Below are positions 19,110-29,106 of a stretch of DNA of 64,000 bases, piece by piece; position 1 is the stretch's first letter; each line of letters begins with the position of its first letter. This DNA is from Pediococcus inopinatus (GTDB taxonomy: Bacteria > Bacillota > Bacilli > Lactobacillales > Lactobacillaceae): assembly GCF_002982135.1 (NCBI RefSeq), contig NZ_CP019981.1, forward strand, positions 992,001-1,056,000, in the 5' to 3' direction. The notes beneath the pieces are model-generated. The model saw only the letters and a program-made list of their open reading frames with translations, made no database searches and was not told the origin of the DNA. A program made the position numbers and the translations under genes.

Positions 19110-20577
19110 GTTTCATTCTCCCTTCAAAGTAAGCTAAAACTTTTGAAAGCCCGAAAGTAACGACGAAATAGAGGACCATTGCAACAACGATTGGTGCTAC
19201 CCCTCGGTAAGTATCTGATTGCACAATCTTAAGTTGGTAAATAAGATCCGTAACTCCGATAATCGACACAATTGAGCTTTCCTTAATAAGTGAGATAAAT
19301 TCGTTACCTAGTGCCGGCCAGATGTTTTTAATCGCTTGTGGCAAAATAACATAGCGCATGGTCCCGTTCTTAGAAAGCCCCAAACTACGAGCAGCTTCCG
19401 TTTGTCCTTTATCAACCGAATTAATTCCGCCTCGAATGACTTCTGCCACATACGCACCACTATTTAACGAAACCGCGATGATCCCAGATGTTAAAGCAGG
19501 AATATTCACGATCAGTCCAATTCCAAAGTAGACAAACATAATCTGAACCATCAAAGGCGTGCCTCGCACAAATTCGATATAAGCAGTAGAAATTGCTTTA
19601 AACAATTTATTACGACTCAAACGCATAAATGCCAGAATGGTTCCTAAAATAAATCCAAAGAATACTGAGAACACTGAAATTAGCAACGTATAGCCAATTC
19701 CTTTAGCAAAGTACTTCCAGTAATGAGTCATCGAAGTATCAACCGTATTGGTCTTCATATGACTACCAGCATCTTTTAAATACTCTTTGTTAATTAAATC
19801 TTTTTTCTTAATCTTAGCAAGACTCTTATTTACAGCAGCAGCTAATGTGTTAGAACCCTTTTGAAAGGCAATTGCTGAACTACTCTCATCTTTGCTTAGT
19901 GTAAAGCCGCCCTTAACTAAACTAAGTTGGGGATTATTTTTCACGTAGGCTTCAGCACTAGGTTTTTCCATGACAATCCCGTCAATTTTATTGGTTTGCA
20001 AAGCAAGGATTAAGTCGGCCCCTTTATCAAATCCCTTAACTTTTACATTTGAGATTTGTTTCTTGGCCATATTATATTGCATTGTCCCCGTTTGCGCACC
20101 AACCGTTTTATTTGCAAACGAATCTTTGTTTTTGTAAATCTTGTTATCTTTTTTATTAATGACAATATCCTGTCCACCTTGATAGTAGATATTAGAAAAT
20201 GTCACATTTTTACGACGAGCTGGTGTTGGATTCATCCCCGCCATGACCATGTCAACTTTTCCGGTCTGTAAAGCCACCAGTAAAGAATCGAAATCCATAT
20301 TTTTGATTTTTAGCTTTACGCCTAAATCTTTTGCAATTTGCTTAGCAATACTAATATCCATCCCAACATCCACGCTCTTACCATTTTTGGTGGTTTGGAA
20401 TTCATACGGGGCATAATCAGGACTAGTCCCTAATACTAAAACACCTTTCTTTTGGATCTCAGCTAGTGATTGATCATTTGAGCTTGTCTTGGAATCGGCT
20501 GCCTGGGCATTCCCAAATGGAATCATTGTAACCAGCAAACCGATAATTGCGATAATTTCAATAAATTTTTTCTTCAT
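19099..20577 (-). CDS. Fused substrate-binding protein / permease of an amino acid ABC transporter
   Basis: 492 aa. An N-terminal signal sequence (about 1-27, ending GNAQA) leads into a periplasmic-type binding domain of the polar amino acid family ([28 protein letters not shown], about 40-275), fused to a HisM-type permease domain with about five helices (about 290-492) that carries the EAA motif ([20 protein letters not shown]). Such fusions are common in lactic acid bacteria and tether the receptor to the channel. Together with the downstream ATPase it makes a full importer. Substrate not determinable; glutamine/glutamate type is likely. Confidence 0.93.
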   Translation of the reverse strand: MKKKFIEIIAIIGLLVTMIPFGNAQAADSKTSSNDQSLAEIQKKGVLVLGTSPDYAPYEFQTTKNGKSVDVGMDISIAKQIAKDLGVKLKIKNMDFDSLLVALQTGKVDMVMAGMNPTPARRKNVTFSNIYYQGGQDIVINKKDNKIYKNKDSFANKTVGAQTGTMQYNMAKKQISNVKVKGFDKGADLILALQTNKIDGIVMEKPSAEAYVKNNPQLSLVKGGFTLSKDESSSAIAFQKGSNTLAAAVNKSLAKIKKKDLINKEYLKDAGSHMKTNTVDTSMTHYWKYFAKGIGYTLLISVFSVFFGFILGTILAFMRLSRNKLFKAISTAYIEFVRGTPLMVQIMFVYFGIGLIVNIPALTSGIIAVSLNSGAYVAEVIRGGINSVDKGQTEAARSLGLSKNGTMRYVILPQAIKNIWPALGNEFISLIKESSIVSIIGVTDLIYQLKIVQSDTYRGVAPIVVAMVLYFVVTFGLSKVLAYFEGRMKHAN

Positions 20578-20611
20578 AACTGCAACTCCCTACGTCAAAT
20601 AGAATATATGA

Positions 20612-20640
20612 AGTATAAGCGCTTTTGGTTTTTTATGCAA
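20612..20640 (-). promoter_or_regulatory. Promoter of the amino acid ABC transporter operon
   Basis: Minus-strand -35 TTGCAT (20635-20640), 17-nt spacer, -10 TATACT (20612-20617). The spacer contains AAGCGCTT, the core of a catabolite-responsive element, although flanking bases fit the cre consensus poorly. Confidence 0.75.
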
Positions 20641-20816
20641 GCTTTTTTGTAAAATAATGTGTTTTATTCATTTTTAATAGGAATATTCATTATAAAATGT
20701 ATATAATATCGTTTTCATTTAAATAATTTCCTAAACAATAGAGTGTTAAAGAGTTAATTGCCTAAATTCTGATTCAGGCCATTTATTAAGTTTATCCGAA
20801 TCTGCTGCTTGATTAC

Positions 20817-20845
20817 CTGACAGATAAAATGAAATCTGGTATGAT
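20817..20845 (+). promoter_or_regulatory. Strong promoter of the 49-aa gene
   Basis: -35 CTGACA (20817-20822), 17-nt spacer, -10 TATGAT (20840-20845) with an extended TGG before it. The predicted transcript start is near 20851, at the foot of the hairpin 20848-20888. Confidence 0.75.
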
Positions 20846-20847
20846 AA

Positions 20848-20888
20848 GCGCATAGTATGGAAGCTGTAAGAAACTTGGTCATATGCGC
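20848..20888 (+). other. 5' UTR stem-loop of the 49-aa gene
   Basis: GCGCATA (20848-20854) pairs with TATGCGC (20882-20888). The GGAGGGAG ribosome binding site begins just after the stem, so the stem may protect the 5' end or tune translation. The loop is 27 nt. Confidence 0.55.
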
Positions 20889-20905
20889 CGGAGGGAGAAT
20901 ACTAA

Positions 20906-21055
20906 ATGAGTTTAAAAGTAAAACAAGAAATTAATTTAGAAAAAATGTTGGATAAGTTCGTTGCCCCCGTGGAAGATAAAAAAGCTACGGACAAGAAAAA
21001 CAAGTTTTTAAAACGTGACGACACTGATACGAAACAAAAATCATCAAAAAAATGA
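20906..21055 (+). CDS. Small highly charged protein, 49 aa
   Basis: A 49-aa open frame with an excellent GGAGGGAGA site 8 nt before the ATG, a good promoter, and its own terminator overlapping the stop codon. It starts MSLKVKQEINLEKMLDKFV and then becomes strongly charged and lysine rich (KKATDKKNKFLKRDD...KQKSSKK). There is no membrane segment. The LEKMxDxF stretch recalls a short family annotated as SPJ_0845 in streptococci and lactobacilli; this is from memory and uncertain. The expression signals make it a real gene; function unknown, perhaps nucleic acid or ribosome binding given its charge. Confidence 0.8.
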   Translation: MSLKVKQEINLEKMLDKFVAPVEDKKATDKKNKFLKRDDTDTKQKSSKK

Positions 21056-21093
21056 GTGAACCGACTAAACTGTCGTTTCACTCATTTTTTTAT
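21051..21093. terminator. Bidirectional terminator
   Basis: Arms AATGAGTGAA (21051-21060) and TTCACTCATT (21076-21085), inner pairing CGAC/GTCG, then a T run. It overlaps the stop codon of the 49-aa gene and abuts the stop of the convergent MazG-like gene. Confidence 0.9.
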
Positions 21094-21384
21094 TTATTCA
21101 TTACTGGCTGGATACCGTTTATTTAAAGTCTCAATATTTTCTTGTGCGATTTGTTCAAAGGGAATGTCTGCCCACTCGGCAATTTGAGATAAGTACCATA
21201 ACACATCGCCCATTTCTTTTGTTAGTTCTTCATGATTGAGGTCTTTGCCATGAAACGTGTAATTTTTGACAAGATCAACAACTTGTCCACTTTCACTTGC
21301 TAATCCCAATGCGCAGTTTGTCAAAACCTGCTCATTACCAAATAATGTTCGGTTTGCTTTTTTTTGATAATCATTAAACTCCAT
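21094..21384 (-). CDS. MazG-like nucleotide pyrophosphohydrolase
   Basis: About 96 aa from the ATG at 21384, just 2 nt after the engB stop, with GGGGAGGA upstream. It shows the all-alpha NTP-PPase motif: ALGLASESGQVVDLVKN (the usual E-E helix, with the second Glu replaced by Gln) followed by ELTKEMGDVLWYLSQIAEW (E-xx-D metal ligands). Such proteins hydrolyse non-canonical or surplus NTPs. It is co-transcribed with engB. The Gln in the first acidic pair could matter for activity. Confidence 0.88.
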   Translation of the reverse strand: MEFNDYQKKANRTLFGNEQVLTNCALGLASESGQVVDLVKNYTFHGKDLNHEELTKEMGDVLWYLSQIAEWADIPFEQIAQENIETLNKRYPASNE

Positions 21385-21386
21385 GT

Positions 21387-21977
21387 CTAGTCCTCCCCAA
21401 TTCGCTTTTCGATCCAATTCCAAACTTCATCTTTACCCATCTTAGTTTGTGCTGAGAATAACTGAAATTCATCAGGATCGCTAAGCTGAAGGCCCTTCTT
21501 AACAACACTTTCTGTCTTATTCCATTTTCCCCGAGCTACTTTATCACTTTTGGTGGCAACTACTAGAATCGGAATTTTATAGTAATGCAACCAGTTATAC
21601 ATAGAAACATCATCGTCGCTAGGTTCATGACGGGCATCAACCAGGGAGATCACGCCTTTTAATTGGGGACGTGTACTCAGATAAGTTTCAATCATTTTTC
21701 CCCATTTTTCTCGTTCTGAACGAGATACTTTTGCGTAACCATAACCTGGCACGTCCACAAAATATAATTGATCTTCCACATTATAAAAATTCAATGTTTG
21801 CGTTTTGCCAGGTTGAGACGAGGTCCGCGCATAACTCTTCCGGTTAATTAAAACATTTGTTAGAGAAGATTTCCCCACATTCGAGCGTCCCACCAGCGCT
21901 ATTTCAGGATAACCAGTTGTAGGATATTGTGCTGGAGCTACAGCACTCATGACGAGCTCTACATTATGAACTTCCAT
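21387..21977 (-). CDS. engB: Ribosome biogenesis GTPase YsxC/EngB
   Basis: About 196 aa from the ATG at 21977 (AAGGTGG 8 nt upstream); an in-frame start at 22016 adds 13 residues with a poorer site. GTPase motifs: G1 [10 protein letters not shown]3 DVPGYGYA, G4 TKSDK. EngB is essential and helps 50S subunit maturation. Order after clpX is the usual one in Bacilli. The MazG-like gene follows within 2 nt. Confidence 0.96.
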   Translation of the reverse strand: MEVHNVELVMSAVAPAQYPTTGYPEIALVGRSNVGKSSLTNVLINRKSYARTSSQPGKTQTLNFYNVEDQLYFVDVPGYGYAKVSRSEREKWGKMIETYLSTRPQLKGVISLVDARHEPSDDDVSMYNWLHYYKIPILVVATKSDKVARGKWNKTESVVKKGLQLSDPDEFQLFSAQTKMGKDEVWNWIEKRIGED

Positions 21978-22026
21978 TTCTTGAACCACCTTTTTAATCT
22001 TGTTTAATTTTAACACACAAAGATTA

Positions 22027-22063
22027 AAAAAAAGATGGTTTCTAAGTTCTAGAAATCATCTTT
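22027..22063 (-). terminator. clpX terminator
   Basis: Minus-strand arms AAAGATGATTTCTA and TAGAAACCATCTTT with one mismatch, 5-nt loop, followed by a run of T. It separates clpX from engB. Confidence 0.88.
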
Positions 22064-22078
22064 CGTCTCAATCTCGGG

Positions 22079-23326
22079 TTAAGAAGCTTTTTTATCTTTT
22101 AAAATTAATTCTGGTTCTGCGTTATCAATCACCGTTCGTTTCGTAACTGTTACTTGTTCCACATCATCACGAGATGGAATGTCAAACATAATGTCACGCA
22201 TCACTTCTTCAATAATTGATCGCAAACCACGAGCCCCTGTATTTCGAGTAATGGCTTCCTCGGCAATTGCTCGTAAAGCCTGAGGAGTAAAGTGCAGTTT
22301 GACATCATCCAAGGACAATAACGTCTTATACTGCTTAACTAAGGCATTTTTTGGCTCTGTCAAAATGTGTACCAAGTCGTCTGTGGTCAGTTTTTCAAGT
22401 GCTGACAAGATTGGCAAACGACCAATAAATTCTGGAATTAACCCAAAACGTAACAAATCTTCTGGAATAACTTGCTGCATTAAACTCTTAGATTCATCAA
22501 TCACTTTTGTAGAGTCTGTTCCAAATCCAATGACCTTATCACCTAAACGACTTTTGACAATTTCTTCGATTCCATCAAACGCACCCCCAACAATAAACAA
22601 AATGTTAGTTGTGTCGATTTGAATGAACTCTTGTTGTGGATGTTTCCGTCCGCCTTGAGGTGGGACGTTGGCAATCGTGCCTTCCAAGATTTTCAAAAGT
22701 GCTTGTTGCACACCTTCACCGGAAACATCACGTGTAATTGAGACATTTTCACTTTTCTTGGCAATTTTATCAATTTCATCAATGTAGATAATTCCCTTTT
22801 CAGCTTTTTCAACGTCATAATCGGCATTTTGTAATAGCTTCAAAAGAATATTTTCAACATCTTCACCAACATATCCGGCCTCTGTCAAAGTGGTCGCGTC
22901 AGCAATCGCAAAAGGTACATTTAAAATTCGTGCTAAACTTTGTGCTAAAAATGTTTTTCCGGATCCGGTTGGTCCAATAATACTGATATTACTTTTTTGT
23001 AATTCAGCGTCACCTTCGTCAGCATTCTCCATTTGATTAATTCGCTTGTAGTGATTATATACAGCTACTGATAAAGTTCGTTTAGCCTCTGTTTGGCCAA
23101 TTACATAATCATTTAATTTAGCAACAATCTCTGCAGGAGTTGGTACATCGGAGAACTCTTCTGCGCTTTCTCTAGAAACTTCTTCATCAATAATTTCTTT
23201 ACATAAGTCAATACATTCATTACAAATGTAGACTCCAGGACCAGCGACAATTTTCTTAACCTGATCTTGAGTCTTGCCACAAAATGAACATGTAATTGTC
23301 CCTGTGGTATCAGTGTTATCTAACAA
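22079..23326 (-). CDS. clpX: ATP-dependent protease ATP-binding subunit ClpX
   Basis: About 415 aa from a TTG at 23326 (GAGG 8 nt upstream), which aligns with the usual ClpX N-terminus; a GTG at 23335 is in frame but abuts the ribosome binding site. Zinc-binding domain CxxC...CxxC ([14 protein letters not shown]), Walker A GPTGSGKT (about 118-125), Walker [11 protein letters not shown], and the [10 protein letters not shown] pore region. ClpX unfolds substrates for ClpP, which is not in the window. It follows tig but each gene has its own terminator. Confidence 0.97.
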   Translation of the reverse strand: MLDNTDTTGTITCSFCGKTQDQVKKIVAGPGVYICNECIDLCKEIIDEEVSRESAEEFSDVPTPAEIVAKLNDYVIGQTEAKRTLSVAVYNHYKRINQMENADEGDAELQKSNISIIGPTGSGKTFLAQSLARILNVPFAIADATTLTEAGYVGEDVENILLKLLQNADYDVEKAEKGIIYIDEIDKIAKKSENVSITRDVSGEGVQQALLKILEGTIANVPPQGGRKHPQQEFIQIDTTNILFIVGGAFDGIEEIVKSRLGDKVIGFGTDSTKVIDESKSLMQQVIPEDLLRFGLIPEFIGRLPILSALEKLTTDDLVHILTEPKNALVKQYKTLLSLDDVKLHFTPQALRAIAEEAITRNTGARGLRSIIEEVMRDIMFDIPSRDDVEQVTVTKRTVIDNAEPELILKDKKAS

Positions 23327-23395
23327 CCAACTCACCTCTCTATTATTTATACGGTTATCATACCAAAATCCGTCATATTAAGCTAACAACTCGTT

Positions 23396-23436
23396 TTAAA
23401 AAAGAACCCAATCAAATAAACTGAATGGATTCTTTC
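23396..23436 (-). terminator. tig terminator
   Basis: Minus-strand arms AAGAATCCA and TGGGTTCTT (one wobble pair) followed by T residues, between tig and clpX. Confidence 0.75.
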
Positions 23437-23457
23437 TTTAAGCAAACTTAATTTGCT

Positions 23458-24804
23458 TTATTTAGTTTCAGCATCGTCAGTTTTGTCTGCATCTTTTGTT
23501 TCTTTTGCAGCCTTAGCTTTGCTTTCTTCTACAGCAGAATCCGTAATTACGGAAACAGCCTTTTTAACTGCGATATCATGCTTCAACATGTCTTCTGAAA
23601 GAGCCTTCTTAATGGCACTTTCTTCCATTCCATATTGTGAAGCCAAATCTTTAACTTCTGCAGCAACTTCCTCTTCAGTTGGGACAATCTTTTCAGCATC
23701 AACGATTGCTTCCAAAACCAAGTTAGTCTTAACTCGGTTTGCAGCGCCATCTGCTAATTGCTTCTTAAGATCGTCTTCAGATGTACCTGTGATCTTGTAG
23801 TAGGTCTTAGGATCGATTCCTTGTTGTTGCATGTTTGCAAGGTATTGATCAAGTTGACGTTGAACGTCTTCATCAATCATTGATTGAGGAATTTCTTTGA
23901 CTTCAGCATTATCAACAGCCTTTTGAATAGCTTCGTCTTCTTTAGCTTGTGCAGCAGCTTCGTCTTTTTGTGCTTTCAATTCGTCATGTGTCTTTGCTTT
24001 TAATTCTTCCAAAGAATCAACTTCTTCGTCAACATCTTTAGCAAATTCATCATCTAAATCAGGAAGCTCTTTTGTTTTAATTTCATGGATTGTAACAGCA
24101 AAATCAGCTGCTTTGCCTTGAAGGTCTTCAGCATTGTAGTCATCTGGGAAAGTAACTTTAACATCTACTTTTTCATCAGATTTATGACCAACTAATTGTT
24201 CCTCAAAACCAGGAATGAATGAGTTTGAGCCAAGCTCCAAGTCATAGTTATCAGCTTTACCGCCATCAAATGGTTTGCCATCAACAGAACCTTCAAAGTC
24301 GATTGTAACAGTGTCGCCATTTTCAGCTGGTTTGTCTTCTTTTAAGACAAGTTCAGCTTGTTGTTCACGTTTCTTTTCAATGTCAGCGTCAACTTCTTTT
24401 GAAGTTACACGATGAGCTTGTTTGGCTACAGTTACACCCTTGTAGTCGCCAAGCTTAACATCAGGTTTAACGGTCACAACAGCCTTCAAAACCCAAGCCT
24501 TGCCTTTTTCCATGCTATCAACATCGATTTTAGGTTGGTCTACTGGTTCAATTTTTGCTTCTTCAATTGCAGCTTCATAAGCATCTGGTAAAACGATATT
24601 TAAAGCGTCTTCGTATAATGCTTCTTCACCATACATTTGGTTGAAAATTTGGCGTGGAACACGTCCCTTACGGAATCCAGGTACATTTAATTGTTTCCGT
24701 GTTTTTATAAAGGCTTTATCTAAACCTTCACTAATTTTATCAGTACTAATTTCGAAAGTTAATTCGCCATCATTAGCACCCTTTTTTTCCCATTTTGCAG
24801 TCAT
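23458..24804 (-). CDS. tig: Trigger factor
   Basis: A 448-aa ribosome-associated chaperone and peptidyl-prolyl isomerase. The ribosome-binding loop signature [11 protein letters not shown] is at about residues 42-52, the FKBP-type domain ([21 protein letters not shown]) lies in the middle, and the C-terminal chaperone arms are helical. The last 30 residues are charged and Ala/Lys/Asp rich. Length is usual for lactobacilli. Monocistronic, between tuf and clpX, an order common in Lactobacillales. Confidence 0.97.
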   Translation of the reverse strand: MTAKWEKKGANDGELTFEISTDKISEGLDKAFIKTRKQLNVPGFRKGRVPRQIFNQMYGEEALYEDALNIVLPDAYEAAIEEAKIEPVDQPKIDVDSMEKGKAWVLKAVVTVKPDVKLGDYKGVTVAKQAHRVTSKEVDADIEKKREQQAELVLKEDKPAENGDTVTIDFEGSVDGKPFDGGKADNYDLELGSNSFIPGFEEQLVGHKSDEKVDVKVTFPDDYNAEDLQGKAADFAVTIHEIKTKELPDLDDEFAKDVDEEVDSLEELKAKTHDELKAQKDEAAAQAKEDEAIQKAVDNAEVKEIPQSMIDEDVQRQLDQYLANMQQQGIDPKTYYKITGTSEDDLKKQLADGAANRVKTNLVLEAIVDAEKIVPTEEEVAAEVKDLASQYGMEESAIKKALSEDMLKHDIAVKKAVSVITDSAVEESKAKAAKETKDADKTDDAETK

Positions 24805-24863
24805 TAATTTTTCCCTCCGACAATAAAAAAGTAGTTTAACAATTACTATTGCATACGTGTACT

Positions 24864-24892
24864 AGTTTACCGTAACCGTTGCTAATTGTAAA
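24864..24892 (-). promoter_or_regulatory. Probable tig promoter
   Basis: Minus-strand -35 TTTACA (24887-24892), 17-nt spacer, -10 TAAACT (24864-24869). Confidence 0.5.
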
Positions 24893-24959
24893 TGCTTATG
24901 TTCCTATATCACCCGTAAACTCTCAATAAATTACAAATATATCCGGAATTTTGGTTACA

Positions 24960-24993
24960 AAAAAAGACTCGGAACGAATCCCGAATCTTTTTT
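24960..24993 (-). terminator. tuf terminator
   Basis: Minus-strand stem GATTCGG / CCGAGTC, extended by A/T pairs and followed by seven T residues. Confidence 0.88.
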
Positions 24994-25013
24994 CTGTGTG
25001 AATTTGAAATTAA

Positions 25014-26201
25014 TTAGTCATCAACTTCAGAAACGACACCAGCACCAACAGTATGTCCACCTTCACGAACAGTGAACTTGAGGCCTTTTTCAATAGCAAC
25101 TGGTTCGATAAGTTCTACAGTAAATGTAACGTTATCACCAGGCATTACCATTTCAACGTTTTCAGGTAATTCAATTACACCTGTAACATCAGTTGTATGG
25201 AAGTAGAATTGAGGACGATAGTTTGAGAAGAATGGCGTATGACGGCCACCTTCTTCTTTTGTTAAGATATAGACCTCAGACTTGAACTTCTTGTGAGTCT
25301 GGATTGAACCAGGAGCTGCAAGAACTTGTCCACGGACAACTTGATCACGGTTAATACCACGAAGCAAGACACCAACGTTATCGCCGGCCTCACCTAAATC
25401 AAGAGTCTTACGGAACATTTCAAGACCAGTAACAGTTGACTTCAAAGGTTCGTCATTCAAACCAACGATTTCAACTTCATCACCGACTTTAACTTCACCA
25501 CGATCAATACGACCAGAAGCAACAGTTCCACGACCAGTAATTGTGAAGACATCTTCAACAGGCATCAATAAAGGCTTGTCATTTTCACGTTTTGGTGTTG
25601 GGATATATTCATCAACAACATCCATTAAGTGAAGGATAACTTTTTCTTGTTCTGGATCGCCTTCAAGAGCCTTCAAAGCTGAACCACGGATTACAGGAAT
25701 ATCATCACCAGGATAATCGTATTCTGATAATAATTCACGGACTTCCATCTCAACTAAGTCAACTAATTCGTCATCATCAACTAAATCAGTCTTGTTTAAG
25801 AAGACAATAATGTAGTCAACACCAACTTGGTGAGCAAGTAAAATATGTTCACGAGTTTGTGGCATAGGACCATCAGTTGCAGCAACAACTAAGATGGCAC
25901 CATCCATTTGTGCAGCACCAGTGATCATGTTCTTGATGTAATCAGCATGTCCTGGGGCATCAATATGTGCATAATGACGTTTTTCTGTCTCATATTCAAC
26001 ATGAGCAGTGTTGATTGTGATACCACGTTCACGTTCCTCTGGAGCAGCATCAATATCAGCATAATCTTCAGCCTTAGCTAAACCTTTTGCAGCTAAAACC
26101 TTTGTAATTGCTGCCGTTAAAGTAGTTTTTCCATGATCAATATGGCCAATTGTACCAATATTTACATGGGGTTTTGTTCTTTCGTAATGTTCTTTTGCCA
26201 T
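25014..26201 (-). CDS. tuf: Elongation factor Tu
   Basis: A 395-aa GTPase that delivers aminoacyl-tRNA to the ribosome. G motifs GHIDHGKTT (about 19-27), DAPGHADY and NKTD are intact, and domains 2 and 3 follow with the usual ending ([18 protein letters not shown]). Length is standard. It stands alone rather than in a str operon, with its own strong promoter, AGGAGG site and terminator, as is usual in Lactobacillaceae. Confidence 0.99.
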   Translation of the reverse strand: MAKEHYERTKPHVNIGTIGHIDHGKTTLTAAITKVLAAKGLAKAEDYADIDAAPEERERGITINTAHVEYETEKRHYAHIDAPGHADYIKNMITGAAQMDGAILVVAATDGPMPQTREHILLAHQVGVDYIIVFLNKTDLVDDDELVDLVEMEVRELLSEYDYPGDDIPVIRGSALKALEGDPEQEKVILHLMDVVDEYIPTPKRENDKPLLMPVEDVFTITGRGTVASGRIDRGEVKVGDEVEIVGLNDEPLKSTVTGLEMFRKTLDLGEAGDNVGVLLRGINRDQVVRGQVLAAPGSIQTHKKFKSEVYILTKEEGGRHTPFFSNYRPQFYFHTTDVTGVIELPENVEMVMPGDNVTFTVELIEPVAIEKGLKFTVREGGHTVGAGVVSEVDD

Positions 26202-26270
26202 TAATACGAACCTCCTGTATTTTTCGTAAGAATTACTCAGCCCTTGACGTGGCTGGATTCTTTAAAAACT

Positions 26271-26299
26271 ATTATACTACATCCTCATAAAAAGGCCAA
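26271..26299 (-). promoter_or_regulatory. tuf promoter
   Basis: Minus-strand -35 TTGGCC (26294-26299), 17-nt spacer, consensus -10 TATAAT (26271-26276). The leader then holds an inverted repeat AAGAAT...ATTCTT before the AGGAGG site. Confidence 0.75.
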
Positions 26300-26390
26300 G
26301 TCTCACCTAAGAGAATCCTTAAACATTATATAAAGAACAACGTTATTTGTAAACCAATTAAGCTAAAAAAGTTTTATTATTTATAGCTTT

Positions 26391-27314
26391 TTACTTATTG
26401 TAATCGGTACCATCTAAAATTTGTTGGGTAAAATCTTTGAATTTTCTTTGCCATTTTTCTATTGATTGGGTGGCTTCTCCATCTTGATGAATCCGTCCGT
26501 AATACTCGTCCAGCCAGTATTCCACCCAACGATCCGGATCCGAAAAGACCTGGTCTGCAAACGGATAAACATAGCTTAAATACAAATCTTTTTCTTTTGA
26601 AATTCCGGTCAACATAATTGGATCTAGATTAGCCAATTTTTTTTGTAAAGAATCAGTTAATTTTTGATTGGCAGGATTATCCAAAATTCCCTTTAGATCA
26701 TCGAGGACCACATCGTGATTTTGTTTATCCAACCAATAATAGCTAACCGTCCCCTGCTGTCCCATCAACACGACATTCTCCAAAACCGTCGCTCGAATTA
26801 ATGGGTGCACAAAAGGATCCACGAAAATGAACTGAGCAGCTTGAAAATATTCAGTCGCCGGTAGTTGTTTAGCCGCTTCAAGTGCTTTGTTGGCTGCTAC
26901 TATAGCTAAATCTCCTATATGATAGAATTTTTTCAATCTTTGTTTCAACGTTTGACTTTGCTCTCGAGCTTCACTTTCCGCGGTCATTAGTTTAGCCTCA
27001 AATTCTTGTAAATCTTCAAAATGATGTTTGTGAAGAACTCCTAAAAAACGATGAGCATCTAAAAAATCTTGGCAAGCCAACATTAAAGAAAAGTACAGCT
27101 CTCTTCCCTGTTCATCCTGCATATAAAAATCCACGGCATCATTTGCATATTTCAAGCCTTCCACATAGTGTTTCGTTTGAAATAAACTAAGCACAAAAAA
27201 ATAATTTAATTTTGAATTGGTTTGAATTTCATCTAGATTTGGCTCAATTAGATTAAGGACCTTTTGCCAGTTTTCATCTGCCACGGCCTGCTTTATTTGC
27301 TCACTCTCAATCAC
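26391..27314 (-). CDS. TPR-like protein, function unknown
   Basis: About 307 aa from a GTG at 27314, chosen because AGGAGA lies 7 nt upstream; the frame is open to 27362. Helical repeats of tetratricopeptide type are visible near the N-terminus (IKQAVADENWQKVLNLIEP, LNYFFVLSLFQTKHYVEGLKYANDAVDFY), then less regular helices. No signal peptide or membrane segment. Lactic acid bacteria often carry such a TPR protein near tuf or rnjB. It is probably read through from rnjB across a strong hairpin (27346-27384). Partner unknown. Confidence 0.8.
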   Translation of the reverse strand: MIESEQIKQAVADENWQKVLNLIEPNLDEIQTNSKLNYFFVLSLFQTKHYVEGLKYANDAVDFYMQDEQGRELYFSLMLACQDFLDAHRFLGVLHKHHFEDLQEFEAKLMTAESEAREQSQTLKQRLKKFYHIGDLAIVAANKALEAAKQLPATEYFQAAQFIFVDPFVHPLIRATVLENVVLMGQQGTVSYYWLDKQNHDVVLDDLKGILDNPANQKLTDSLQKKLANLDPIMLTGISKEKDLYLSYVYPFADQVFSDPDRWVEYWLDEYYGRIHQDGEATQSIEKWQRKFKDFTQQILDGTDYNK

Positions 27315-27345
27315 ATTTTCATCTCCTATAATTATCCTAAACCAA

Positions 27346-27384
27346 GAAACTGGCAATGCCATCTATCCTAGCATTACCAGTTTC
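27346..27384 (-). other. 14-bp stem-loop between rnjB and the TPR gene
   Basis: On the minus strand GAAACTGGTAATGC (27371-27384) pairs with GCATTGCCAGTTTC (27346-27359), one wobble pair, 11-nt loop. No T run follows, so it is not a classical terminator; it could be a processing or stability element. Confidence 0.7.
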
Positions 27385-27393
27385 GTTAATTCT

Positions 27394-29106
27394 CTACGCT
27401 TCTTTTGCAGGAGCTTTTTTTACTATTTTATGATGATGTTGATTAACTTCCATAATTACAGGAAGAATCACTGGGTGTCGTTTTGTTTGTTCAAACAAAT
27501 AACGACTTATTTTTTCTCGAATATCTTGTTTCAAGTGACCCCAATCAAATTCTTTGTTATCAAGGTTATTTTGCACAGCTTCAGTAACAATGCTGCCACT
27601 CTTCTTCAAAATATCTTGGTCGGTATTATTAACGTAAACAAACCCCCGAGACGTCACTTTTGGTTCGCCAATAATCAGTTTCTTTTTGCGATCGATGGTT
27701 ACAACCGCGATAAATATCCCGTCATCTGAAAGAATCTTTCGGTCTCTTAATACAATGTTACCAATGTCACCGACACCGATACCATCAATCATGGTGTCAC
27801 CAACTTCAATTCCCTCACCTAAATGCATTTCATTATTCTTATATTCTAAGACATCGCCCTTTTGGGTTAAGAATATATGGTCATCTGCCATACCAACTTC
27901 ACGAGCAAGCTGCGCATGAGTATTTAAAAGCCGATACTCTCCTTGAATTGGGATTAAGTATTTTGGATTCAAAAGATTAATCATCAGTTGTAAATCATTT
28001 TTGCTAGCATGACCAGAAGCATTCAAATCATCAGAAATCGCCTTAACTTCACCGCCAGCACGATAAATCATATTTTTCGTTTTCGCAACAGTGGTTTCCA
28101 TTGCATGGGATGGCGTCGTTGTGATAAACACTAAATCTCCGGCTTCAATATGAACACCTTTGCCAGGATCGTTAGACATTTTTTGCAGAGCTTTAATTGG
28201 TTCGCCCATTTTGCCAGTCTCTAAAATAACCGTCCGGTCTTTGTCTAAACTAGCAAGTTTATTGAACGGCACAATAATATTTTCATCAGGCAAATGCAAT
28301 TTATTTAAGCTTAGAGCTGTGTTTACAATTTTTTCCAAATCGTGACCAGTCAAAACAACTTTCCGATCAGATTGCGCAGCAGCGTCTAAAACCTGTTGAA
28401 TCCGTAAAATATTCGAAGCTACTGAGGCCACCACAATACGTCCTTGATGGTACTTAAAAGTTTCCAGAATATAATTCGCGATATCTCGTTCATTAGTTGA
28501 AGGCTTGGGATTCTCATCATTTGCAGATTCGCTCAATAAAGCGAGGACACCATTTGCTCCAATTTGACCTAAACGACCAAAATCTGTTGCATATTCTGGT
28601 GAGGCCGTCTGATCAAATTTAAAGTCACCCGTGTAGACAATCTGCCCTTCTGGTGTTTTTAAAACAATGCCTAAAGACTCAGGGATTGAATGGGTTGTCC
28701 TAAAGAAACCAACTGTCACGTCACCAAAATCAATTTCCATTTTCTCGGTAACAATATGGAAATCACTAAATTGCTTTAATTTAGGATCTTTTTCAACGTT
28801 TAATTTAGCTAGTGCAATCGTCATTTCTGACCCAAATACAGGCACTGGAAATTTGTCTAAAAAGTAAGGCAATGCTCCAATCGCATCTGCGTGACCGTGG
28901 GTAAGGAAAACACCCACAATTTTGTCACTATGATCTTCCAAATACGAAAAATCAGGAATGACGACATCAATTCCTAATAACTCGTTTTCCGGGTACTTCA
29001 AGCCACAATCCAAAATATAAATGGCATCATTAACTTCAACGGCATACATATTTTTGCCATTCTCACGAACCCCACTGAATGGGATTATTTTAATACTATT
29101 ACTCAT
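27394..29106 (-). CDS. rnjB: Ribonuclease J2
   Basis: 570 aa. A metallo-beta-lactamase/beta-CASP RNase J homologue with the N-terminus IKIIPFSGVRENGKNMYAVE, and GLKYPENELLGIDVVIPDFSYL. The HxHxDH zinc motif reads HGHADA from residue 70 (THGHADAIGAL), so the final His is replaced by Ala75; the later TGDFKFDQ and SGHASKNDL motifs remain. This degenerate motif is characteristic of the J2 paralogue of streptococci and lactobacilli, which acts mainly in complex with RNase J1 in mRNA decay. Length and order fit RnjB. Strong ATG start with GAGGTGG upstream. Confidence 0.92.
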   Translation of the reverse strand: MSNSIKIIPFSGVRENGKNMYAVEVNDAIYILDCGLKYPENELLGIDVVIPDFSYLEDHSDKIVGVFLTHGHADAIGALPYFLDKFPVPVFGSEMTIALAKLNVEKDPKLKQFSDFHIVTEKMEIDFGDVTVGFFRTTHSIPESLGIVLKTPEGQIVYTGDFKFDQTASPEYATDFGRLGQIGANGVLALLSESANDENPKPSTNERDIANYILETFKYHQGRIVVASVASNILRIQQVLDAAAQSDRKVVLTGHDLEKIVNTALSLNKLHLPDENIIVPFNKLASLDKDRTVILETGKMGEPIKALQKMSNDPGKGVHIEAGDLVFITTTPSHAMETTVAKTKNMIYRAGGEVKAISDDLNASGHASKNDLQLMINLLNPKYLIPIQGEYRLLNTHAQLAREVGMADDHIFLTQKGDVLEYKNNEMHLGEGIEVGDTMIDGIGVGDIGNIVLRDRKILSDDGIFIAVVTIDRKKKLIIGEPKVTSRGFVYVNNTDQDILKKSGSIVTEAVQNNLDNKEFDWGHLKQDIREKISRYLFEQTKRHPVILPVIMEVNQHHHKIVKKAPAKEA

